Shown here: in pieces, positions 41,949 to 54,100 of the stretch
Position numbering within the stretch: the first letter of the stretch is position 1
Layout: every line of letters begins with the position of its first letter
Source: Cladopsammia gracilis
Taxonomy: Eukaryota; Cnidaria; Anthozoa; Scleractinia; Dendrophylliidae
Reading direction: 5' to 3'
Assembly (NCBI GenBank): GCA_022457155.1
Contig: JAJGOT010000033.1
Location: 1,809,001 to 1,873,000, forward strand
Length of the DNA: 64,000 bases
The notes under the pieces: model-generated
What the model was told of the DNA's origin: nothing
The model's database searches: none
The model's input: only the letters and a program-made list of their open reading frames with translations
Translations under genes and position numbers: made by a program

Positions 41949-42147
41949 ATGGAACAGGAACACGTACCACTTAGTCAAGGCGTTGAAAGCCCACCAGTTA
42001 GCCCGAAAATTAAGGATGGCGGAGCAACACCTTCAAAGACTGTAAACAAGCGGACCATTATAATCGCTGCCATTGTTCTTTTGGTTTTAGTGATTTTAGT
42101 AATCATTTTAGGAGTCCTTCTCGGAGCCAAACGAGCGAAACGTGAAG
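41949..42147 (+). CDS. Gene 2 first exon, copy A
   Basis: Encodes 66 residues from [10 protein letters not shown]: a tail of about 35 residues, NKRTIII, then a helix rich in Leu/Val/Ile (about 36-59) ending [10 protein letters not shown]. Donor GTAAGT, phase 1. Homologous to 51196-51373 (shared [10 protein letters not shown] and LLGA-RAK). It is 12.4 kb from exon 2. Confidence 0.82.
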
Positions 42148-45100
42148 GTAAGTTTGAATTTATTTTTGATAGAAAACTACAGCTGGTTGACGCAGCTGTG
42201 TTATAGCACGATGAACGAAATTGTCACCCGGGGGTTTTAGTGGATTTTCATCCTCAAGCAAGTCGTCGTTCAATGTACCTAATAATTTGCAAGCAATATT
42301 GTCACGTGACCTGTTATTGAACGTTAACGGTTAAAATCTTCAGGGTAAAATGGGAACATTAAGGTGGTTCGATACAGTTTTCTGGAGACCATACCAACAT
42401 TTTTCAATCGGCTTTTAAGCGATCTTCTCCAAGTCAGATCAACGTGAAATTTTCACCACTAACTTGTTTTGAATTGAAGTTTGGCAAAATGTATTTTCTG
42501 GTAAAATCGATATTACCATGACAACGATAAACAAGAAACTTAGAAATCAGTCAAAGTGAAATTTAGCGCGTTTAAGATCTCGCATTGAAAATCTCACATA
42601 GACATCTTAAAATATGGTATATGGCATATATATTTTGAAAGAATAAAAAAATTCTGTATGTTTGAATTAAAATAAATCGCAAGAACATTTTAAACCGTAC
42701 TTTTTGTATAGAAGTAATATATGAACCATGAGATTAACACTGGTTTCATGAAATTACTTCCAAATAGTGTCATAATGTAGCTTCATGTTATGTTTGCACG
42801 CCAGGAAAGTTTTGTGTACTTTCTCCTTTGCGATCTTGAGAACTATCATTTTTCCTAACATCGCTCCGTGTGTAATTTTTGGGTAGTTTTCGATTTCGAT
42901 CGATTTTACGAAAATCTCAGAAACGGCTCGATGGATTGTTTTAAAAAAATCACCACGTATGCTTGGTGATATGAAAAATATTATCTCAAAGTTTCATTGA
43001 CATTGATTTATTAGAACACCTTGAAATTTAAAGATGAAGACGACGTTCAAAGTGGCCGATAGTTGGCGTTACAAATTCGGCATAGTTGTTAACTTATGCT
43101 AATGATTTCAAATCAATGCGCACCACATTCCTCCATGATTAATACATTTCATTGTAATCTGCTTTGCATCTATTACACGCAAATCGTGCCTCGCGCGTGT
43201 TTGTTAACGTTAGGATCATGTGCACTATATTAAGCCTATCATTACATAACTATTATTATTTAACGTTCCTGAGTACATGTAAAAACCTAGAATTATTGCA
43301 TTTGTGACTGATAGAAACTTTTAACAACATAGCCCTGTGCAACATTTAGTGTTGTCTTTCTTCAAAAACATTGATTATTTTACAAAGGATTTTTTTGTCC
43401 TTTGTCACTCGTGGTGGTGCTTTTTCTGCTGCTAGTCCTGATTTCTTTCCTGATTCCCATCCTGAGGTCTCTTTTTATGATTATTTTGCGCAATTAATGC
43501 CCTTTTGCGTTTCAAAGACGTTTTCACAGCAGGCATTTTGAACGTAAAAGAAAACAGTTGCAAAGAAATTTGCATCATAAAGCATACAATGGAATGTATT
43601 AATCACTGAGGAATGTAGCGCGCATTTTTTTAATAAACACGCGCGAGGCACGATTTGCGTGTAATAGATGCAAAGCAGATTAAAATGAAATGTATTAATC
43701 ATGGAGGAATGTGGTGCGCATTGATTTGAAATCATTAGCATAAGTTAACAACTATGCCGAATTTGTAACGCCAACTATCGGCCACTTTGAACGTCGTCTT
43801 CATCTTTAAATTTCAAGGTGTTCTAATAAATCAATGTCAATGAAACTTTGAGATAATATTTTTCACATCATCAAGCATACGTGGTGGTTTTTTTTAAACA
43901 ATCCATCGAGCCGTTTCTGAGATTTTCGCAAAATCGATCGAAATCGAAAACTACCCAAAAATTACACACGGAGCGATGTTAGGAAAAATGGTAGTTCTCA
44001 AGATCGCAAAGGAGAAAGTACACAAAACTTTCCTGGCGTGCAAACATAACATGAAGCTACATTATGACACTATTTGGAAGTAATTTCACGAAACCAGTGT
44101 TAATCTCATGGTTCATATATTACTTCTATACAAAAAGTACGGTTTAAAATGTTCTTGCGATTTATTTTAATTCAAACATACAGAATTTTTTTATTCTTTC
44201 AAAATATATATGCCATATACCATATTTTAAGATGTCTATGTGGGATTTTTAATGCGAGATCTTAAACGCGCTAAATTTCACTTTGACTGATTTCTAAGTT
44301 TCTTGTTTATCGTTGTCATGGTAATATCGATTTTACCAGAAAATACATTTTGCCAAACTTCAATTCAAAACAAGTTAGTGGTGAAAATTTCACGTTGATC
44401 TGACTTGGAGAAGATCGCTTAAAAGCCGATTGAAAAATGTTGGTATGGTCTCCAGAAAACTGTATCGAACCACCTTAAATCAAATCAAATTAAAACTTTT
44501 TGAGCACCAATCTTTTGCATCTTAGGTGCTGGTCATGCAAATAGCCTTGTGCGCATGTCCAAGTTTAATAGCAATCACGTAGAAATAGCTTAATAACTTC
44601 TAATACAAATTACAGATACCACCTTACAAGGCAGAATAACAATGCTGATACTCTCCTGGACAATTTAGTAGCACATATTTTTAAAACTATATTGCAGAAT
44701 CTTTCCCCATTTTAGAAAACGCATTTTGTGACGTCACTTACAGCGCATTGTCACGTGATGCTAACTTACACTCTCATATGATTAACCAGGTCAGATATAA
44801 ATCATATTATTAGCATCGAACTTTGAAGTTAATTGTATTGATCAATAATAAAGGATCTCTAAATTCGTCGCGGGGGGTCGTTTGAAACGCCTTAGTCATG
44901 CCTTAACTTGCCTGAGTCATTTATAAAAATGGTTATGTACGTTATGTATAGTTAGACCCTCTAGCTATTTTTAAGGTGTTTGTTGAAGAGTTTGCTCCTT
45001 AATAAATGCTCTTGCTTTGTTCAACAAATATGTTTGCTGTTGCAACCCACTGTTTAAATCACATTTTTGCATCGAAAATGACAATAATTTGTCAATGCTG

Positions 45101-48100
45101 TTGGAAGTTAGGAAGAAATCTTGCTTAACATGCGCTTGTTGCTTCAGCGTCATTCATGCAATGCTGGCTTTTCTTTAGACTGAAAAGTAAAAGAACAATT
45201 TAAGAATATTTTAAAAAATTGACAATGGAAGAAACTAAAAATGCGATCGATTTTTGTTTGCCTTTCAATTCAATCGTGAACACCCGTCAATTAAAAAGCA
45301 ACGATTATGTAGTTATAAGAATCATTTGCACCTGAAAGATATTCAATGCCAAATAACTCGTTAATGTTAAGTCACCGAGGATTCTAGATCATATGGTATT
45401 TATACTCCTACCATAAAAACCATTCATATTAGGCTCCGCACGAGATAATGTTAGTAGTCACGTGACTATGGCATAAAAGGGTGTTTAACAGGCCTTTGCT
45501 GACTTGGAAGCAGCCCATGTGACTATCGAAAGGCATTAGCCCACGTCATTTTAATATGATCATTATTACTCCGGCATTTTAAATTTGATGCGAGAACATA
45601 GCGGTACTGGGAACTATAATTAAATTGTTTATAAAACTACGGCGTACGAAATCAAGTCAGTTGATATTGAGTTTTGCTGTTTTTCCGTTTTCTAGTGTTT
45701 GCGTTGTGATTTATTTATCGTTCGAAGTAATTTTTAAACGGAGAACAAACAGTTCCTTGAAGGCAGTCAAAGACAAGAGAGCACGCTCTCTTATTTAAAA
45801 AGTTGTTGATTGGTAAAAATCGAAGATCACAGTTTCGTGGACTTGATTTCGGGGAAATGATTTCGAGCCTTCTGTTCTCAATCCAGCGGATCATGCGTTT
45901 ACGGGACTCTACCCAGCCAAGACTGTCATAACGAAATTTTGTATTTCAGTGGATATTCCTATAAATTGTTGTGAAGTAATCAATACATGCATACATACAA
46001 ACACTATAGTTTAACTCAAAAGGGCTTTTCAGCGTCCTCACAGGGAGCAGCCTTCCGCCAATCTGGCCCGGGTTCGATTCCCGGACTCGGCGTCATATAT
46101 ATGTGGGTTGAGTTTCAGATACCACGCAGCTCTTAACAACCCGCTAATTTCATTGGACCTGGGTGTCCATTGTTGTGTTGTTTGTTCTATTGTTTTCTCA
46201 GCAAATCAGAGAAGACCTTGTAAGAGCTGCATACTGCCTTGAGTTTCTTGTTAGTTCTCATCCTTGCTCCGAGGGTTTTTTGTTTAAGCCACAAATGTAA
46301 TAATTGACCACAAATGCAATAAAGCCCTCAAATATAATAAGGATTGACCACAAATGTAATAAAGCCCTCAAATGTAATACGAATTGACCACAAATGTGAC
46401 AATGGATTTTACCGTGCGTTCTTCAGTTTGCACAACAGCGTTACCAGCCCTAAGTTGTGAGGACCAGGATTTCGCCAGTCATGCATACCTTTCTCGAACA
46501 ACTAAACTTGGGCAAACTGAAGTTGTCTATCATGGTAGTGTGTTGGACGTCATCTGTCATTCACGTGACCAAACCTGAAGTTGCTATTATCTCAACTAAA
46601 CATTTTCTAGTACGGAACCAAGGCCCAGTTCAGTTTATAAAATGTAAACGAAGTAATGTTCGGAGTGAATAGCTGTCAAGTTAAAAGAAACGTTTATTCA
46701 CATTTCACAACCTCAACGAACGTATTTATTCTAGCCTCTTGTCATTTCATTTCAGTTCACTTAGGTCTAAGCGGTATACCACGTCATCGGCCACATGATC
46801 AACCCGGAAATAGATAGTTACATCACCTTGCCACTAAACTTTGACAGAGCTGTCTCTGGCGTAAGAAGAACATCACGTGTCTTTCACCTCATATGACTAT
46901 ATCGTACACGTGTTCAATCCGGAAGTAGATTAACAACTACAATACTGAAGAGCGCCTCGCAACCAGGCTTTGTAAAATTTTGTCAAATAAACTGCGTACT
47001 ACTTTCACCTGGCTACTCTACCATTTCAGAGGCAAATAAAATCTCCGTAACATCACCCAGTAGCAGTACCTCTATATGAAATAGTATAAACTACACGTAT
47101 AGACAGGATACCGGTGTACAACAGGTTTCGTGACAATCAACTCACAGAGAGAAAACTTAGTGCGACCGAAGGGCATGCCACTTATATATACATATAAAGT
47201 TCAACGTTTAATTGTTCAAATAGCCCTCCCTTCGGTAAAAGCATGCGCACATATGCGTATAGGCGTACGAGGGGGTGGGGCTGGGGGGGCTGCAGCCCCC
47301 CCCCCCCCCCAGTCGTAAAAAATATAGTATTATTCGGGCAAAACTGGGCGACTATTCGGGCACCACAGACACAGTAAAATTACTGAATTATTTTGTAATT
47401 CAATGTCTTAATTTATTTGTTTCTATTTCGTAACTCACATCACTCATTTAACTTTCTAACCGAGCTCTATAGTACATTGATCATATCATTCATGCGTTAG
47501 CTCCATTAGATGCTCACAGCGTGAGCAGGCATAGAACGACAAATTTGCGTTGTGGTCCGCCAAGCCGGGTGGGAATGATGATGTACACCGCGCAGGGATT
47601 GAAACTAAGGGCGCGTTTCTTTTCTACGTATTTATGCCCATTCCAAAAACAGAACAACTCAAACTATTGCACCTATTCCTCTCGTAAAATATGGAAAGAA
47701 GTCGCTACTTTGGCTATGTGTACCTGGTAAAATTTTCGTGTGTGACAATGTAAACGACATAGTTTTGTTTAATAGCGTATTCTGATTTCAGAATGACCAT
47801 AATACGCCTCAAAAAACGCGCCCTAAGTATAGCATTTGGCGACCATCTTGCATGTGTGGTTGGTATCTGGTCGTGGTCGATTAAAATAGTATGTCTTCGT
47901 TGAAGTCTCGTGGAAGATCTTATCGGTACCGTCTGAAGCGCGAAGAACGCGAGATGTAGAAGCTCATTCTCGGATCGTTCACAGCGGTAGAAAAGTAAAA
48001 TGTCGTCAGCGAGTGCTAGAATCATCATCATCATGACAAATAAACATGACGTCACGAGTTTCATTCGGGCAAATAAAGTTCAGCACCCCCGACAAAACGT

Positions 48101-51100
48101 TTCCCGTACGCCGATGATGATACGAGTCCCACATACGGTAATGTATGCAATTCTTAAGCTTTAATTTCAAATTCAATTTCAACAGCAAACATGGTATTCC
48201 TACAACAAAATATTTCAACGTCTTCGTCAACGATAGCAGTGTGCACCGCCGAATTTAATATAAACTTTTGATTCAAACAACGTACAGCGTTAAGACGGGT
48301 GTGTGAGCTTGTCAAGTGCTTCAGGCAATACCGATTATTTCAAACCAGCCAAGCGCTGCTGGATTAAGGTTAAGGTGGCTCCGTTGTTATTTCGGGCGCA
48401 CTCGTCTATGACAAACTTTGTTTCATAACTTTTCCGGCTGTAAAGCGATGCTTCTAAAACTTTGCGAAAACTTACAGCTATTATCTAGCAATAATATGAT
48501 AGAATTCGATTGTAATGGGAAAAAATACATTTAGTGACAATCGGGCTTAAATGAACCCCACTTTTTGAACAAAATCGCACCCTGTGGGATATTTTGCTGT
48601 TATATTTGTGTTAAATTTCTGGAATCAGCTTACATTGACTTATAGATACCCATACCAATATTCAGCAAAATCATTGGAGCAGAAATGCGGAAGATTTAAC
48701 GCCATCAAAATTTAGCCCCAAAATTCTCTTTAAATTTTAAATACTCCATGTTCTTTGACTAAACAATCTACGAACCCAAATTTCTGGGAGAAGCCTTCCC
48801 TGAACCAATGCTTGCTAAATCTGAATTATAAGCCGCGATTGCAAATCGTGCGAACCGTGAAAAAGTGTTCACTAGTTCTGTAAATACTAGAAATACGTGT
48901 CGCAGAACCTCGCGAAGCTCGGGGGAGGATGCACTGCAAAATTTTAGCGATGTGGGGGGAGGGGGGGGGGGGGGGGGGGAGAGAGATGGAATTTCTGATT
49001 TAAATGTAGAGGTTCGGTTGCTTGCTGGCAATGGCCCCAAAATTTAAAGTTTATACATTTTCTTTCTCAGTCTCTTCCATTTAAATTGTACTTCCTAAAA
49101 TAAAATAAATGGGAGCTGGTGCTGGTCAGTTGCCAATCACAAAGCCAATCACAAAGCTCAGCAATACAAAACCAAAGCAATCACGGAATTTCTTTCGATA
49201 CTCAGTTGAAAACCGCTATAATTTTTAACGAATTTTTTCACTATTTCTTACCGAATTATACTTGTCAGTACACGAAATTAGAATAAAAAGGAAACGACTG
49301 ATACGCAGGCTATGCATACATGATTACATAAAATTACATTGATAGCAAAACTTTTTACAACAATATCGGTGAAGACTAATCTGAAAAGAACAAAATAACT
49401 TTATGCTCCATGTCATTGCATAAACCTGAGATTCATTTACTACACAATGCAGTGGCTGCGCGAAGTTTGCTGGGAAGAACTGACAAAACATGTGCCATTT
49501 TTTGGCCACAGAAGTGGCCGTTTATTTTTTATAACAATTAACTTTTTACTCCGAAAAACATTAAACAATCAAAATAATTCCCAGCCACAAACAAATATTT
49601 GAAAACCCCACTGTCTATACCGAGGGTGGGTGGGTGGGAAATTGCGAACTGTGTGGAGAGCACGAGTTTTTGGAAAAGAGGACAGTAACCTGGCCTCATC
49701 TTCTTAAATATTGGATTCTCTAAGACCCGGATGACTCCCCAACCATATGCTGGGAGACTGGCACTAACAAGCAACATAAAATCATTTATTCCCCCGGTGG
49801 GGTGAATAAATCTCCTATCTTTTAATAATTCGTTAGATTAATGCTAATATCCTGCGCGGAAACACCGGGTCACTCGAAACCAGGTAGTAATATTTTAATA
49901 TATATAGATAGCCTGAGCCTAACAGCGTCGCACTCTGAACAAGCTTAACTAAGGTGAAAGGTCGGAAGCACAAGAATTAAGATTGACGACCGGGCTATTT
50001 TTCAATTTTAGCAATTCTCAAAAACAGTGAGCTTATTACGCGACCGTCCACACAGTATATTTACACCGTACTAAAGTTCACAAAAACAACTTTACCTCCG
50101 TCTAGAATAACTAGTACGACTACTTTCCGAATAAAATATACTTGTTGCTTGCAAAAAATTGCCCGAGAAACTGTTTTGGAAATTAAAATTGCAAAATTGC
50201 TTAAGGCGAAGCGAGTGGAAATAAAACTATAAAATCCAAGTCCTGTTTTGTTCACATAAAATCGCTTTTCAATCTATGTAATGAATAAACAAACATATAA
50301 AAATGGACGACACAATCTTCTTTCGAAAAATTTTATTCAAATCTCCATTCTCCAAAACTAACAATAACACAAAAAAAGCAAATCACAGATTGATATCAAC
50401 ATAAATTCCCATCGAAAAATGTAATCTGTTTTACCTTTGAGTCCCTCGCTTGCTTGTTAATTTTTTTAAATCTCCGCGTCTTTGGTTCTGAAATCCGTAA
50501 TAAAAACTAACATCTGCCCGCATTGAAAAACGTATGAAGTTCCTCGAAGCAAGATTTTATCCCAGAAAGCTCTTCTTTTTCCACTAAAGCGGTTTCTGCG
50601 TATTCCTTAATTAGTATCCCTGTCTTGAGTAGCAAACCGCGAAAAAATGCAGGGAAATAACAAAATGCAGGGAAATAACAACTCTAACGCCCGCGAAACA
50701 TTCCGCTAGCCATGACCATGAAAAATGACGGGCATAGCTTCTATGAGTATGGGGCTTCGCAGCCGGGCCGAAGCGAGTGCACCGTTATAACATCAAAAAC
50801 AACTGCTTGCAAGACTTTTAGCAACTTATACTATGCATACCCCACTATTTTGGAAGCGAGGACGTATTATGCAGTACGGGAGTAAATAAAATAAATGTAT
50901 GTCGATTTTCAGTATTTCTCCGAGGGTTTTTTTTCCACCGGTTCGTCTTCCATCTGCAAAACCAAGCCGATTTCTTATTTCAAATTTGACCTTAAATCCG
51001 AGGGCCGCAGGTTTAACAGTCGCATGAATGGTAAATGTCTCCTACATCACGTACGTCATGTTAACAAACAAAGCTAATTTAGCCTTAATTTTAAGTACCG

Positions 51101-54100
51101 TATAAGTGCACTGAAAGGGTCAGACAGAGTCAGACAGTTGAGTGTTGCAAGAATTGGCGTCCATTGTTTCGTTTCGACGCGTTTTTACGAGAAATATGGA
51201 AAAAGAACCGCTTCGGCAAGAAGCAGAAAGCCGTCCTGTGAATCGTGAAGACAAGACATCCACTTTTGTGAACAAGCGGACCATTATTATTGCTGCCATT
51301 ATTATTTTGGTTTTGGTGATCTTGGTGATCGTTTTAGGAGCGCTTCTCGGAGCCGAACGAGCGAAGCTAAAAGGTAAGACCGTAGGCAGACAGGTAGGCA
51401 CGTCCGTTGGCAGGCAGGTAGGTAAACTCCTGGTTGTCCTCAAACGAATCCATCATTATACCTTTAATGATGAATATTCAGGACATGACACGCGCCCTGC
51501 ATATTTCGGACAAAACGTCTTGACAACCGACCTTTTGGAGGTGCAGCTGCAGTTGTTATTTAGCAGAATATTTCGTGTAGAGACTGGATGATGGTGTTTA
51601 GTTTGTCCCAAAGCCAGTACATACGATATAGAGTCACTGTTCAATTCACTAAAACTCGGAGATAGATTAGAACCGTGCATGTGTTAATCGTTTTATGGAA
51701 TTAGACAGCAAAGACTGGTTGCATTCTAAAGATTTTAGGTCACGCTATTTGGGAGTGGCTTATAAATTTGTCGAACGGATTCGCGTGGGGATCGCGCGTG
51801 GATCGGGTCTCGGGTCGCCTTTTAATATATATAAATATTTATATACCGTGTACGAGGAAATTTTTGGAGGAGGAAAATTTTGCGGATTGCCGACTGAGTT
51901 TGTTTATGGGAGGAAGTTTTGCGGAGCGAGACTGCTAAAGGTATCGGTGTCCTGCAGTTGCCTAGCAACAAAGCCGCGACAAGGTCCAGTGTGACGAGCG
52001 AATCCAAACTCTCCAGTTAAACAAGTAGAAAGACGTGTCTCGCAGAACCTCGCGAAGCTCGGGGGCGAATGCACCGTCAGTTAAAACTTTAAAGGTGTTT
52101 CGATTTGCGTATGAGGCTTTTCGCCGTTCTACTTTGTCTTCTTTGAAACCAAAAACGTTGGTGGAAGGTCCTTTCGATGGTTCGCGCACAGGGAACCCAA
52201 ACGCTGTATTATTAGCGTTTAATATTACGTACTAATCATTTTTAAACACGAAGTTCCGGTATGAAACAGAGGCCATAAAAGGCTTAGCTCCTCCCCCATT
52301 TCACACCTTTGGGTGTGAAATGCAAATGAAGGCGTCTTTCAGTCACAAAACGTGGTTAACTTGCTCGTCCTTTAAATATAATTTGCTTCAAAAATCGAAT
52401 TAAACCAAGATTTTACCTAAATAAAAAAAGAAATAAAAGTTCATAAAGATCCTCGCAGTGTGCGACGCATGTTTGTTGTCAGTTGTTAATGCTTCAGTGG
52501 TTGATTGACAACTGGAGGTGAGAATGGCCAGGCCAGGCTCCTTTTATACCGGAACTCCGTGTTTAAATATTGTTATTTACCTGTGTTCCTCTTTTCTTCT
52601 TTCTATAACAACGGAAAATTGAGACGTAATAATAGGCGCGTCGGATTTACAAAGCGGCAGACAAGATAATATTTGAAACGTGCAAGGTCAACCGTCTTCG
52701 CTCTGATTCAAATCGCTTCCAAAACAACTCAAAAAGATACGGGTACAACAACAACACCAAGGATTCATTATATTTTAAATTACTTTGCAATTTTGTTCCA
52801 ATTATTTTGTTTAGTTTGTCTAACGTCACTGGATTGTCCAGGAGCTTATTCCTAGGGACGGCTTTAAAGAAAAGAAAATTGACCCCGGTGGGTGTTCACG
52901 CTCTCCACAAAACATATAATTTGATAATTTGACGTAGCTGTTTTGCAGTGAACGGCAACGGAAATGTACCAAAATGTAAAACTCCCATGCGGAGGCATGT
53001 TTCTGCTCATTAGACCTACTGGTTTGTGTCGTTATCTTCCGGATTCCGCAGTCGTGGCTGCTTAAACTCTCTAATGCTTTTATTTCCTCACACTGCCCAA
53101 TGAAGGAACGCTTCGAAGGCAATATTATTTATGTCTGTTTTTTTTTTTGCCCACCTTTCAGTAAAAAAGGAGGTAAACATCTTTAGTACTTTCGTACATT
53201 TTCATTCGCGCCTGCACTGACAACCGGAATATAGAATGGCTGTTTATAACAACCCATACTACCTTGCAGTCTTGGCTTTGAGCTTTCATCCGACAACGTT
53301 AATAGACCAGAATTCATACTTGGCTCCGAGGCTTGGGGGAATAAAACAAAAGAAATCACATTGAGGTTCAGCGTTGAATTATTCATTTCTTTTGTTTTAT
53401 TCCCCTAAGCCTCGGAGCCAAGTATGAATTTTAATATATCGGAACTGGTCTATTGAAATAGCTGTATACAGTTATTTCAATTAACGTTGCCGGATGAAAA
53501 AGGCGAAAAGCCAAGACCGCGAGGTAGTGTGGGATTTTTATGCAATGCTATTTACCCTAACCCATACTACCTTGCGATCTTGGCTTTAAGCTTTTATCCG
53601 ACAACGTTAATTGAAATAGCTGTATAAAGGCGACCCGAGATTCCGTCGCCCCACAACTATCCACGCGCGATCCCCACGCGAATCTGCACGACAAATTTAT
53701 AAACCTCGCTTCGCGAGGATACACGCAAAGTTACTTCCTTCGGTTGAGAATCTTTTCCATAGCGAACCAGATACGATAATAAAACCCACAAGAAAAACGC
53801 CAGAAAGAAAGTTGTGGTCGACCGTAGCAAGCCGCGCCACGATGGGAACGCCTGGAACTTTTTTAAAAAGTACTACTTCATAGGAACACGGTAAACAAAC
53901 TAAGATAGCGGACGGTAAATCGTGCGCGAACCATCGAAAGGACCTTCTACCAACGTTTTTGGTTTCAAAGAGTGAAGAGCAAGCGAATTGATCCTTGTAC
54001 TGACTGAAATAACCTCAAATCAACCAACCAGCTTGATTTAGCGACAGTGACACTTAACGGACGGACGGTTTTATTTTTTAGGGAGGAGGTTGCGCAATTA

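Larger units (their letters stand above)
51759..53970. repeat. Nested inverted-repeat cluster
   Basis: ATTCGCGTGGGGATCGCGCG with GTCTCGGGTCGCC (51778-51835) recurs inverted at 53640-53695. The CTCGCGAAGCTCGG block with CCAAAAACGTTGG (52030-52195) recurs inverted near 53917-53965. Inside lie the MITE 52241-52567 and the palindromes at 53246-53620. It appears to be one large foldback with later insertions. Confidence 0.7.

Noticed and set aside
42359..44478. Local inversion duplication of host DNA
   Set aside because: TTAA ends and a terminal motif shared with other elements fit a transposon better.
47714..48240. Possible minus-strand genes of 116 and 74 residues
   Set aside because: No recognisable domain; one overlaps a MITE, and no supporting splice or conserved pattern was seen.
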